Origin: Stenotrophomonas cyclobalanopsidis
Lineage (GTDB): Bacteria > Pseudomonadota > Gammaproteobacteria > Xanthomonadales > Xanthomonadaceae
Length of the DNA stretch: 51,400 bases
NCBI RefSeq assembly: GCF_008710035.1
Contig: NZ_VYKI01000005.1
Span: 1-51,400, forward strand
Direction of reading: 5' to 3'
The translations under genes and the position numbers were made by a program. Within the stretch, counting starts at the first letter, position 1. Every line of letters begins with the position of its first letter. Shown here in pieces: positions 43,502-51,400 of the stretch. The notes beneath the pieces are model-generated. The model had not been told where the DNA came from and did not search any database. It worked only from the letters and a program-made list of their open reading frames with translations.

Positions 43502-43899
43502 CCGCACGCCAGGGGACGTTACCCGTGCGGGTCGAGCAGGACGTGGTGCTGGCCCGCCAGGCCGTGCGCCAGGCCGCCGTGGCCTGTGGCCTGCGCCTGG
43601 TCGACCAGACCAAGCTGGTGACCGCCGCCAGCGAACTCGCCCGTAACACCGTCATCTACGGCGGTGGCGGGCAGATGGACTGGCAGCTGCTGGAAGAGGG
43701 GCTGCGCCGTGGCGTGCGCCTGGTATTCTCCGACCAGGGGCCCGGCATCGCCAACATCGAGCAGGCGCTGACCGACGGTTGGTCGTCGGGCAAGGGCATG
43801 GGCCTGGGCCTGTCCGGCTCACGGCGGCTGGTGGATGTCTTCGAACTGGACACTGCACCGGGGCGGGGCACGCGCATCACCATCACCAAATGGACGTGA
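43498..43899 (+). CDS. rsbT: RsbT serine/threonine switch kinase
   Basis: GHKL-type protein kinase of 133 residues. ATP-binding boxes are ASELARNTVIYGGGG (N-box), DQGPGI (G1) and GKGMGLGLSGSRRLVD (G2). In the family RsbT phosphorylates RsbS and RsbR, leaves the complex and activates a downstream partner. In Bacillus that partner is RsbU; here the genes that follow encode a phosphatase and histidine kinases. Confidence 0.93.
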   Translation: MTARQGTLPVRVEQDVVLARQAVRQAAVACGLRLVDQTKLVTAASELARNTVIYGGGGQMDWQLLEEGLRRGVRLVFSDQGPGIANIEQALTDGWSSGKGMGLGLSGSRRLVDVFELDTAPGRGTRITITKWT

Positions 43900-44903
43900 A
43901 TTTCTCCGGCCACGTCACCCGCGTCGTGGCCGTGGAGGAACCCACCCAGGTCGGGCAGGTGCGCCGCGAGGCGCTGGCCCTGGCCGCACGGATCGGTTTC
44001 GATGAAACGGACAGTGGCAGGGTGGCGCTGGCTGCCAGCGAGCTGGCCAGCAACCTGCTGCGCCATGGCGGCGGTGGCAAGGTGTACCTCTCGGTCGTGC
44101 AAGGGCGCGACGCACGCGGCGTCGAGCTGTATACCGTGGACGCCGGTCCTGGCTTCGTGCTGTCGCAGGCATTGGTGGAAGGCTATTCCACCGGCGGCAG
44201 CCAGGGCCTGGGCTTGGGCGCGGTGAAGCGCCAGGCGACGCTGCTCGACAGCTGGTCCGATGCGCGCGGCACGATCGTGGTAGCCCGCATCTACCCCGAA
44301 CGTGCCGGCCTACGTGTTGATCTCGCCTACGGCGCCCTGCGCCTTGCGATGCGGGGCGAAGAGGCCTGCGGCGATGCCTGGCACCTGTCGGTGCGCGAAG
44401 GGCAGGCGGCGCTGACCATGATCGACGGCCTGGGCCACGGCCTGCCTGCCACCGATGCAGCGCAGGCAGGCACGCGCCTGGCCGCGGACGTGGGCGTTGA
44501 AGCGCCGAACCCGCTGATTGAAGCCCTGCACCGCGCCATGTCCGGCACCCGCGGTGGTGCCGTTGCCGTGGCGACCCTGCCGCTGGCCGGCGGCGAGCTG
44601 CAGTTCTCCGGCATCGGCAACATCAATGCCGGCATCGCTGATGCCACGGGCTATCGCGGCCTGGCCTCGATGCCAGGCATCGTAGGCGTTCAGTTCCGCA
44701 AGGCACAGGCATTCAACGTTCACGCCGCGCACGGCACGCTGCTGATCATGCACAGCGATGGCCTGCAGGGGCGCTGGCGGTTGCAGGATTATCCAGGCCT
44801 GGTCCTCCGGCACCCGGCGCTGGTTGTGGCGGCGCTGCAACGGGATTTCGACCGCGGCCGCGACGATGCGAGCATCGTTGCCCTGCGCATGGGAGCGTGG
44901 TGA
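43890..44903 (+). CDS. RsbT-like ATPase fused to RsbX-like PP2C phosphatase
   Basis: Two-domain protein of 337 residues. Residues 1-135 form a second GHKL ATPase domain (ASELASNLLRHGGGG, DAGPGF, GSQGLGLGA). Residues 145-337 form a SpoIIE/RsbX-type PP2C domain with metal-site Asp motifs DGLGHGL, SDGLQGRW and RDDASIVAL. RsbX resets the stressosome by dephosphorylating RsbS/RsbR. Its start overlaps rsbT by 10 bases. A kinase-like and a phosphatase domain in one chain could link both steps. Confidence 0.88.
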   Translation: MDVNFSGHVTRVVAVEEPTQVGQVRREALALAARIGFDETDSGRVALAASELASNLLRHGGGGKVYLSVVQGRDARGVELYTVDAGPGFVLSQALVEGYSTGGSQGLGLGAVKRQATLLDSWSDARGTIVVARIYPERAGLRVDLAYGALRLAMRGEEACGDAWHLSVREGQAALTMIDGLGHGLPATDAAQAGTRLAADVGVEAPNPLIEALHRAMSGTRGGAVAVATLPLAGGELQFSGIGNINAGIADATGYRGLASMPGIVGVQFRKAQAFNVHAAHGTLLIMHSDGLQGRWRLQDYPGLVLRHPALVVAALQRDFDRGRDDASIVALRMGAW

Positions 44904-45772
44904 TGGGGCAGGAACAGATGCAGGAAGAGAACACCCGGCTGGCGGCGGAAAACGCCGCCCTGCGCGCTGAACTGGAAGAAACCAACCAGGGCGTGCTGGC
45001 GCTGTATGCCGAGCTGGACCAGCAGGCGGTGCAGCTGCGCGAGGTCTCCGACCTGAAGAGCCGCTTCCTGTCCTACATGAGCCACGAGTTCCGCACGCCG
45101 CTGGGCTCCATCCTGAGCATGACGCGGCTGCTGGAAGATGGGCTGGATGGTCCGCTCAATGATGAGCAGCTGCGCCAGGTCCGCTTCGTCAGCGCCTCGG
45201 CATCGGAACTGCGCGAGATGGTGGACGACCTGCTGGACCTGGCCAAGATCGAGGCCGGACGCATCACGATCTCGCCGGGCTGGTTTGACCTGATGGACCT
45301 GTTCGCCGCCCTGCGCGGCATGTTCAGGCCATTGGTGGACAGCAACCAGCGCATCGAGCTGGTGTTCGAGGATCCTCCGCCGCTGCCGATGCTCTACACC
45401 GATGACAAGAAGCTGGCGCAGATCCTGCGCAACTACATCTCCAACGCCATCAAATTCACGCCGGAAGGACAGGTGGTGGTCTCGGCGAAGATGGAAAGCG
45501 ATGCGGAGGTCCGCTTCACCGTGCGCGATACCGGCATCGGTATCGCTCCGGAGCTGCTGCCCGCGCTCTTCGAGGATTTCGTGCAGGTGGATTCGCCGCT
45601 GCAGAAACGCCTGCGCGGCACCGGCCTCGGCCTGTCGCTGTGCAAGCGGTTTGCGGAACTGCTGGGCGGCCGGGTGGCGGTGGAAAGCCTGCCCGCCAGC
45701 GGCTCGGCCTTCCATGTAGTCTTGCCGGTAGCACTGAACGAGGCGACGGAGGACGCCCATGCCGCACTCTGA
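44903..45772 (+). CDS. Soluble histidine kinase of the stressosome operon
   Basis: Histidine kinase of 289 residues lacking any sensor domain. The N-terminal 50 residues are a coiled coil (EENTRLAAENAALRAELEE). H-box YMSHEFRTPLGSI, N-box NYISNAIKFT, DTGIGI and GTGLGLSLC follow. GGAG lies seven bases before the ATG, which shares a base with the preceding stop (TGATG). With no sensor of its own it is probably the direct target of the stressosome. Confidence 0.9.
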   Translation: MGQEQMQEENTRLAAENAALRAELEETNQGVLALYAELDQQAVQLREVSDLKSRFLSYMSHEFRTPLGSILSMTRLLEDGLDGPLNDEQLRQVRFVSASASELREMVDDLLDLAKIEAGRITISPGWFDLMDLFAALRGMFRPLVDSNQRIELVFEDPPPLPMLYTDDKKLAQILRNYISNAIKFTPEGQVVVSAKMESDAEVRFTVRDTGIGIAPELLPALFEDFVQVDSPLQKRLRGTGLGLSLCKRFAELLGGRVAVESLPASGSAFHVVLPVALNEATEDAHAAL

Positions 45773-47690
45773 TCGCATATTGGTGGTGGATGACAATGCG
45801 GCCACGCGCTATTCCGTGCGCCGCGTGCTGGAGCATCATGGTTACAGTGTCAGCGAAGCGGCCACCGGGCAGGAGGGCCTGGATCGGCTCGAAGACTCGG
45901 AGTTCGGCGCGGTGGTGCTGGACGTCAACCTGCCGGACATGAGTGGCTTCGATGTGGTGCGCCAGCTGCGCACCCGGCCGCGCACCCAGCTGCTGCCGGT
46001 GGTGCACGTGTCTGCGGCTTCCATCGCCACGGGCGACATGATTACCGGCCTGGACAACGGTGCCGATGGCTACCTGATCCATCCGGTGGACCCGGACGTG
46101 CTGCTGGCGACGCTGCGCAGCCTGCTGCGTGCACGGAGGGCCGAAGAAGCATTGCGTGACGCCGATGCGCGGTTCCAGGAGATCTTCAGCCAGGTCAATG
46201 CGCCCATCGCAGTGCTGGATGAGCAGCTGCAGATCCGCGAAAGCAACCCCGCCTTCGCCCGCTTGGTCAGCGAGGCCGATGTCAACGGCTCGCTGTTTGC
46301 CATGCTGGGCAGCAACAAGGAGTTCGTGCTGGACCTGCAGGATGCACTGGCACGGCAGGAGCGCTGGCAGGGCGTGCTGTCCATCGCGGGCCGGCAGGGC
46401 GTGCGCAACACGCAGTGGCGGCTGACGCCAGACCGCCGTACCGGCCATGGCCTGGTGGTGGTGGAGGACGTGACCGAGCACCATGTGCGCGCCCTTGAGC
46501 AGCGTGCCGAACTGGAGACCGCCAACACCGAGCTTGCGCACCAGATCGCCGAGCGCAGCCGCACCGAAGCCGAGCTGCTGCAGGCGCAGAAGATGGATTC
46601 GCTGGGCCAGTTGACCGGCGGCATCGCGCATGACTTCAACAACCTGCTGACCACGATCATCTCCGGCCTGGACATGATCGAACTGGCTGTGTCGTCGTCG
46701 CGGCTTGAGAAGGTGCCGCAGTACAGCAGCATCGCCGCCGCGTCGGCGCAGCGCGCCGCCGCCTTGACCCAGCGCATGCTGGCGTTCGCCCGCAAGCAGC
46801 CGCTGGATTCGCGTCCCTTCGACCTGGTGGCGCGTACGCGCTCGCTGGAAGACCTGCTGCGCCGCTCGATCGGCGAGAACATCGAGCTTGAGTTCGAACT
46901 CGGTGATGAACCGATGGTTGCCGTTGCCGACGTCAACCAGTTCGAGAACGTCGTGCTGAACCTGGTCATCAACGCGCGCGATGCCTTGGGCGGCCGGGGC
47001 TTGATCCGTCTGCGCGCTGAGGCCTGCGAGATCCAGCGCGAGAACGAACTGACTCCGGGCCGCTATGTCAGCCTGAAGGTGATCGACAATGGGCCCGGCA
47101 TTCCACCGGAGCTGGTAGCGAAGGTCTTCGAACCCTTCTTCACCACCAAGCCGCAGGGCGAGGGCACCGGCCTGGGCCTGTCGATGACCTATGGCTTTGC
47201 CAGGCAGTCGGGCGGGCTCGCGCGTATTGCCAGCGAGCCCGGCGAAGGGACCGAGGTCGAGCTTCTGCTGCCCGCCGGTGAAGTGACACATGCGGAAACG
47301 AGCGCCGAGCAGGTCGCTCCGCCGCGTGGCCAGTCCGAGCGCATCCTGCTGGTGGATGACACCGATTCGGTGCGGATGATGGTCGGTGAAATGCTGTCCG
47401 AAGCGGGTTACCAGGTGACGTTGGCGGCGGATGCGCGGCAGGCGCTGCGCCATCTGCGGCAGGATCCCGCCTTCGACCTGCTGCTGTCCGACGTCGGCCT
47501 GCCCGGCATGGACGGCCGCGAACTGGCCGATGCCGCGCGCGAGATCAATCCCGTGCTGCCGGTGTTGTTCATTACCGGCTACACCGAGCGCGCCGCCGTG
47601 CGTGAGTCCTTCCTCGGTACCGGCATGAGCCTGCTGCCCAAGCCGTTCAGTCTGCTGGAGCTGATGGCTGCGGTGCGCTCGGCGCTGTAG
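45759..47690 (+). CDS. Hybrid kinase REC-PAS-HK-REC, last gene of the stressosome operon
   Basis: Protein of 643 residues. N-terminal receiver (about 5-120; [14 protein letters not shown], Asp in [10 protein letters not shown]), PAS (about 140-245), kinase core with [17 protein letters not shown] (about 288), [16 protein letters not shown] and GTGLGLS, then a C-terminal receiver (about 525-640; [12 protein letters not shown], Asp in [16 protein letters not shown]). It overlaps the preceding kinase gene by 14 bases. The order kinase then receiver-hybrid fits a phosphorelay that serves as stressosome output in place of a sigma-B cascade. Confidence 0.9.
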   Translation: MPHSDRILVVDDNAATRYSVRRVLEHHGYSVSEAATGQEGLDRLEDSEFGAVVLDVNLPDMSGFDVVRQLRTRPRTQLLPVVHVSAASIATGDMITGLDNGADGYLIHPVDPDVLLATLRSLLRARRAEEALRDADARFQEIFSQVNAPIAVLDEQLQIRESNPAFARLVSEADVNGSLFAMLGSNKEFVLDLQDALARQERWQGVLSIAGRQGVRNTQWRLTPDRRTGHGLVVVEDVTEHHVRALEQRAELETANTELAHQIAERSRTEAELLQAQKMDSLGQLTGGIAHDFNNLLTTIISGLDMIELAVSSSRLEKVPQYSSIAAASAQRAAALTQRMLAFARKQPLDSRPFDLVARTRSLEDLLRRSIGENIELEFELGDEPMVAVADVNQFENVVLNLVINARDALGGRGLIRLRAEACEIQRENELTPGRYVSLKVIDNGPGIPPELVAKVFEPFFTTKPQGEGTGLGLSMTYGFARQSGGLARIASEPGEGTEVELLLPAGEVTHAETSAEQVAPPRGQSERILLVDDTDSVRMMVGEMLSEAGYQVTLAADARQALRHLRQDPAFDLLLSDVGLPGMDGRELADAAREINPVLPVLFITGYTERAAVRESFLGTGMSLLPKPFSLLELMAAVRSAL

Positions 47691-47732
47691 CTTGCTGCTG
47701 GGCTGACCTCACGGACAGGCCTGCACGATCCC

Positions 47733-48011
47733 TCAGCCCGGCAGTTCGCACTGCATCTTGCCGTCCACGTAATATGGTTTTGGCACGTTCGGGTTCTCGC
47801 TGGTTTTTTCGAAGACTACTTCGAACGAGTCCGCCTTCGCCGTTCCCTTGCGCTCGCTGCAGGCGTCGTTGAGCTTCTTCTTGACCGCGGTGATGCCGGC
47901 ATCGCGGTTGGCGCCGTCGGCGCTGTTGGTCAGGTTCACCGTTTCAGCCAAGGCGAGCGGGCTGATGGCCAGCAGGCCGGCGGTGACGATCAGGGTGTGC
48001 AGACGGGTCAT
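47733..48011 (-). CDS. Small exported protein of unknown function
   Basis: Protein of 92 residues with a clear Sec signal (MTRLHTLIVTAGLLAISPLALAE, cleavage at about 22). The mature part has two Cys (DACSE and MQCELPG) that could pair. Family not recognised. GAGGAG lies about six bases before the ATG. It converges with the stressosome operon; a long imperfect hairpin (47695-47744) spans the gap and its last codons and may terminate both transcripts. Confidence 0.7.
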   Translation of the reverse strand: MTRLHTLIVTAGLLAISPLALAETVNLTNSADGANRDAGITAVKKKLNDACSERKGTAKADSFEVVFEKTSENPNVPKPYYVDGKMQCELPG

Positions 48012-48238
48012 GCATTCTCCTCGTGCGTTTCATTGCGGATGCGCCGCAGCCGTGCGGCGCGCAAACAGGATAGGGAAGGCCGGTTAAGGCACCGTGCTCG
48101 GCCTTTCATCCCGCCAGGCTGCGACCGATTGTCGCTCCAATGGTAGTGGGAACCATTCGCATCTGCTATGATTTAACGCGTCTTTAACCAGCGCCGTTGC
48201 CGCCGCCCCCAGGCGCGCCACCCAGAAGCAGGTCCCCC

Positions 48239-50473
48239 ATGTCCAACTTCCGTTCTACTTCCCGCGAGCCGATGCGCTCGCTGCTGTCCGTCTCCGTTGC
48301 AGCGCTGCTGGTCCTGCCGCTGGCCGCTCAGGCCCGGTCGGCGATGCCCGATGGCGCCACGCCCACCGATCTGGACGCGGTGCACGTCAACGCCTACCGC
48401 ACCATCACCCACACGTCCGGCGCGACCAAGACCGATACCCCGGTGGCCGAGATGGCCAAGTCGGTGTCGGTCATCGCGCGTGAGGAACTTGACGCGCGCG
48501 GCGTGCAGAACCTCAACGAGGCGATGCGCTACGTGGCGGGTGTATCGCTGGAAAGCACCGGCATCGACAACCGTGTCGACGACTTCCGCATCCGCGGCTT
48601 CGATGCCGGCAGCTGGAGCAACAATGTCACCGTCGATGGCATGCGCGCGCCGCAGGGCGGGCAGTGGAACCGCACGATGGTCGACAGCTGGAACCTGGAC
48701 CGCGTGGAAGTGCTCAAGGGCCCTTCGGCGGTGATGTATGGCCAGGTGGCTCCGGGCGGCATGGTCAACCAGGTCAGCAAGACGCCCACCCCGGACCAGC
48801 AGCAGGTGTTGCAGCTGGGCGTGGATGGCAACGGCCAGTACAGCACCGCCTTCGATGTCGGCGCGGGCAGCGACGACAAGCGCCATCTGGGCCGCCTGGT
48901 CGGCCTGTACCGAGACGGCGACACGCAGATCAAGCACACCGACCAGGAGCACGGGTTCCTGGCGCCGAGCTACACCTTCCAGATCGCAGAGCACACGCGC
49001 CTTACCCTGCTGGGCCTGTACCAGCGCGACGATGGCGGCTCGACCTATCAGTTCCTGCCGATGGCGGGCACCTTGGTGGCCACGCCCTATGGGCACATGA
49101 AGAACAGCACCTTCATCGGCGAGCCGACCTGGAACACCTACGACCGTACGATCTGGTCGGGCGGCTGGCTGTTCGAGCACGCCTTCAACGAGCACTGGAC
49201 GCTGAGCCAGAGCGCGCGCCGGTTGAACGTGGAATCGACCTTCCGCAGCGTGGTCACCAACGGCGCGCTGAACGCCGATGGCCGCACGCAGAAGCGCCGC
49301 GCCACCTGGGGCGAGGGCGACTCGCGCGGCGACACCGCCGATACCCGCCTCACCGGCAAGTTCAGTACAGGCGCTGCCGAGCACACCCTGCTGTTGGGCG
49401 TGGACTGGCAGAAGGCCGACTGGACCGCCGCGCGTGGCGCGATGGGAACCGCGGCCGATACCCCCACCGCCATCGACATCTTCAACCCGGTCTACAGCGG
49501 CTACATCCCGGCCACGACCTCGATCGGCTACTCCGGTGGCATCAACCGCCAGACCGGTGCCTACCTGCAGGATCAGATCGCGCTGGACAAGTGGCGCTTC
49601 ACCGTCGGCGGCCGCTACGACTGGACCAAGGATGACACCTGGACCCAGGCCTATACCGTGGTCACCCATCGCTATGGCGCGCGTGCGCCGAGCCACATCA
49701 AGAACGATGCCTTCAGTGGCAACGCCGGCATCCTGTATGTGGCCGACAACGGCCTGACCCCGTACCTGAGCTATGCCGAATCGTTCCAGCCGGCCGGCAG
49801 CACGGCCACGCAGTCCTTCGAGCGCACGGCGTTCGATCCGATCACCGGCAAGCAGTGGGAAGTGGGCCTGAAGTACCAGCCGGCCAGCTTCGATGGCCTG
49901 ATCACCGTATCGGCCTACGACCTGCGGCAGCAGAACGTGCTGACCGACGACCCGGACAGCAGCCACAACACCTGCGGCACCACCGGCACCAGCCAGTGCC
50001 AGGTGCAGGATGGCGAGGGCCGCGTGCGCGGTGTCGAACTGGAAGGCCGCGTCACCCCGCTGCCGGGCTTCAGCGTGATCGGTGCCGCGGCGTGGATGGA
50101 ATCGGAAGTGACCCGCAGCAACAACGGCTACGCCGGCAACGAGCTGGCGATGGTGCCGGACTGGACCACCTCGCTGTGGGGCGACTACACCTTCCAGGGC
50201 GGTGCACTGGAAGGCCTGAGCCTGGCGGCGGGCATGCGCTACAACGGCAAGAGCTACGGCGACAGCGCCAACCTGTACCGCATTCCGTCCTACACCCTGT
50301 GGGATGCGGCCATCCGCTACGACGTCGGCCTGTACGGCGCGGTGGGCACGCAGCTGTCGTTGAACCTGAGCAACCTGGCCGACAAGCGTTTCGTGTCGAC
50401 CTGCACTGGCGCGTCGTCGTGCTACTACGGCACCGGCCGTACGGTCACCGCGACCGCACGCTTCAGCTGGTAA
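48239..50473 (+). CDS. TonB-dependent siderophore receptor (FhuA/FoxA-like)
   Basis: Outer-membrane receptor of 744 residues. Signal peptide to about 33 (AAQARS). The plug domain (about 55-170) has TPVAEMAKSVSVIAREEL, NLNEAMRYVAGV and VEVLKGPSAVMYGQVAPGGMVN. The 22-strand barrel ends with NLSNLADKRFVSTCTG..SCYYGTGRTVTATARFSW: two Cys close to the end and a terminal aromatic residue, the pattern of hydroxamate-siderophore receptors. No siderophore biosynthesis or sigma/anti-sigma pair adjoins it. The start at 48239 gives a normal signal peptide. Confidence 0.92.
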   Translation: MSNFRSTSREPMRSLLSVSVAALLVLPLAAQARSAMPDGATPTDLDAVHVNAYRTITHTSGATKTDTPVAEMAKSVSVIAREELDARGVQNLNEAMRYVAGVSLESTGIDNRVDDFRIRGFDAGSWSNNVTVDGMRAPQGGQWNRTMVDSWNLDRVEVLKGPSAVMYGQVAPGGMVNQVSKTPTPDQQQVLQLGVDGNGQYSTAFDVGAGSDDKRHLGRLVGLYRDGDTQIKHTDQEHGFLAPSYTFQIAEHTRLTLLGLYQRDDGGSTYQFLPMAGTLVATPYGHMKNSTFIGEPTWNTYDRTIWSGGWLFEHAFNEHWTLSQSARRLNVESTFRSVVTNGALNADGRTQKRRATWGEGDSRGDTADTRLTGKFSTGAAEHTLLLGVDWQKADWTAARGAMGTAADTPTAIDIFNPVYSGYIPATTSIGYSGGINRQTGAYLQDQIALDKWRFTVGGRYDWTKDDTWTQAYTVVTHRYGARAPSHIKNDAFSGNAGILYVADNGLTPYLSYAESFQPAGSTATQSFERTAFDPITGKQWEVGLKYQPASFDGLITVSAYDLRQQNVLTDDPDSSHNTCGTTGTSQCQVQDGEGRVRGVELEGRVTPLPGFSVIGAAAWMESEVTRSNNGYAGNELAMVPDWTTSLWGDYTFQGGALEGLSLAAGMRYNGKSYGDSANLYRIPSYTLWDAAIRYDVGLYGAVGTQLSLNLSNLADKRFVSTCTGASSCYYGTGRTVTATARFSW

Positions 50474-50496
50474 AGCTCACTGGGTTATGCAGAAGC

Positions 50497-50527
50497 CTGC
50501 CGCCGCACCCGGACGGGGCGGCGGCAG
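50497..50527. terminator. Hairpin between receptor and HAD genes
   Basis: CTGCCGCCGC (50497-50506) pairs perfectly with GCGGCGGCAG (50518-50527) across an 11-base loop that can pair further (CCC/GGG). It lies between the converging stop codons of the receptor and the HAD gene, so it probably works as a two-way terminator. No T-run follows. Confidence 0.7.
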
Positions 50528-50533
50528 CGTCGA

Positions 50534-51229
50534 TCAGGCCGCCGCGTTGGCGGCGTAGGCGGCCAGCACGGTCGGCAGATCGTGCATCGATTCGAATATC
50601 ACATGCGCACCGGCCGCACGCAGGGCCTCGGGCGTGCTGTGGTACTGGCCGCCCGGGCTGTAGCCGAACACCGTGGCACCCGCTGCCACGCCTGCGGTGG
50701 CACCGGTCACGGTGTCTTCGATGACCGCGCAGCGGGTCGGGTCCGCACCCAGTGCCGCGGCGGCTGCGAGGTACACATCCGGGTGCGGCTTGGTGCGCGG
50801 CTGGTCCTGGCCGCTGAAGATCTGCCCGGCGAAGGCATCGAGGATGCCGATCTTGCCCAGCTGCAGGCGCACCTTCAACAGGTCGGCACCGGAGGCGCAG
50901 GCAATCCTGCCGTGGGTGGCCGCCTGGATCGCACGCACGGCGGCCGGCGCGCCCGGAATTTCGGTGAGGTCGCGCTCCAGCGCCACGTTGCGCTGGCGGC
51001 GGAATTTATCCAGCCACGCCTCGGTGAAGGGCTTGCCGGTGCGTTCCTCGATCAGGCCGGCGAGGCCGGCGACGGATTTGCCGAGGAAGATTTCACCGGC
51101 CTGCTGCTGGGTCAGCGGCCAGCCGCGCTCGCTCAGCATTTCCGCCAGCACGCGAGCGACCAGCGGCTCGGAATCGACGAGGACGCCGTCGCAGTCGAAC
51201 AGCACGGCATCGAAGGGGAAGGGGGACAT
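50534..51229 (-). CDS. HAD-IA phosphatase (beta-phosphoglucomutase/GS1-like)
   Basis: Cytoplasmic hydrolase of 231 residues. Motif I is FDCDGVLVDSEP (about 11-22, nucleophile Asp and acid/base Asp), the cap domain spans about 20-90, motif II is IACASGAD, motif III KPHPDVYLAAAAALG and motif IV VIEDTVTGATAG. This is the HAD-IA layout of sugar-phosphate phosphatases and phosphoglucomutase-like proteins. AAGGAG lies six bases before the ATG. Substrate cannot be told from sequence. Confidence 0.9.
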   Translation of the reverse strand: MSPFPFDAVLFDCDGVLVDSEPLVARVLAEMLSERGWPLTQQQAGEIFLGKSVAGLAGLIEERTGKPFTEAWLDKFRRQRNVALERDLTEIPGAPAAVRAIQAATHGRIACASGADLLKVRLQLGKIGILDAFAGQIFSGQDQPRTKPHPDVYLAAAAALGADPTRCAVIEDTVTGATAGVAAGATVFGYSPGGQYHSTPEALRAAGAHVIFESMHDLPTVLAAYAANAAA

Positions 51230-51332
51230 CAGGAACTCCTTGCAACAACCAACGGGGGAAGCTGCGCGCTATTTTCCCACAGGGCGGGGGCGGGCACCCG
51301 CGCCTCGATGAACGCCGCAATCCGGCTTGCCG

Positions 51333-51399
51333 GTAGAGTCGAGCTTGCTCGACTGCACGCAATGCCGCGGCAAAGGCAGTCGAGCAAGCTCGACTCTAC
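51333..51399. repeat. Inverted pair of GTAG palindromes
   Basis: A forward element (GTAGAGTCGAGCttGCTCGACT, 51333-51354) faces an inverted one (51378-51399) across 23 bases. Stems are perfect. It is the same sequence class as the copies next to blaL1 at the other window end. Confidence 0.88.
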
Positions 51400-51400
51400 G

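Noticed and set aside
43890..44903. Reading the second ATPase gene as a duplicated rsbT with a separate phosphatase
   Set aside because: The frame is continuous through both domains with no internal ribosome site or stop, so it is one fusion protein.
47695..47744. Imperfect 12-bp hairpin as a separate terminator feature
   Set aside because: It overlaps the last codons of the minus-strand gene and has a 26-base loop with no T-run; noted only under that gene.
48130..48175. Possible Fur box and TATGAT -10 ahead of the siderophore receptor
   Set aside because: The half-sites (TGGTAGTGGGAACCA, ATTCGCATC) only loosely fit the Fur consensus and no -35 is visible, so I do not annotate it, although iron control of the gene is likely.

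Overview
The window is GC-rich gammaproteobacterial chromosome, most likely Stenotrophomonas (S. maltophilia complex or a close relative). The evidence is a subclass B3 metallo-beta-lactamase of the L1 family, many GTAG-headed palindromes of the kind described in S. maltophilia as SMAG elements, and an effector carrying the C-terminal XVIPCD signal of the Xanthomonadales bacteria-killing type IV secretion system. I see no rRNA, tRNA, CRISPR, transposase or prophage.

Layout. 1-7100 (minus strand): blaL1, a FixJ-like regulator and its kinase, then a magnesium operon read as short leader peptide, 99-aa protein, mgtA, mgtC. 7190-7540: a repeat array abutting pip. 8590-15300: TraX-like membrane protein, YcaQ/AlkX-like glycosylase, small Cys-motif protein, GAF-PAS-PAS-GGDEF cyclase, CDF transporter, secreted Inh-like protein and a CHAD protein followed by a 95-bp tandem array. 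15782-21448: a four-PAS hybrid kinase and a zinc-ribbon/SPFH membrane gene set. 22 kb-32 kb: a long lipid-modification operon divergent from an ECF sigma factor with a ChrR-type zinc anti-sigma factor. 32-37 kb: bacteriophytochrome, single-domain regulator and hybrid kinase. Then tspO, an AsmA-like protein and a T4SS effector. 42.3-47.7 kb: an RsbR-RsbS-RsbT-RsbX stressosome module joined to two histidine kinases. 47.7-51.4 kb: small secreted protein, siderophore receptor and a HAD phosphatase.

The most interesting system is the ECF/ChrR regulon. One bipartite sequence, TGCATCC-N14-TGCGTA, occurs with exactly the same spacing in front of four transcription units: the sigma/anti-sigma genes, a secreted protein gene divergent from them, the desaturase-FAD oxidoreductase-DUF1365-CFA-methyltransferase-lipocalin operon, and tspO six kilobases away. 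The anti-sigma factor keeps all eight zinc ligands of Rhodobacter ChrR at identical positions or spacing. Together with the neighbouring phytochrome operon this looks like a photo-oxidative stress and membrane-lipid remodelling locus.

A second notable system is the magnesium operon. Its candidate 30-codon leader begins Met-Asp-Pro-Asp-Pro, closely matching the start of Salmonella MgtL (Met-Glu-Pro-Asp-Pro), which senses magnesium by ribosome destabilisation.
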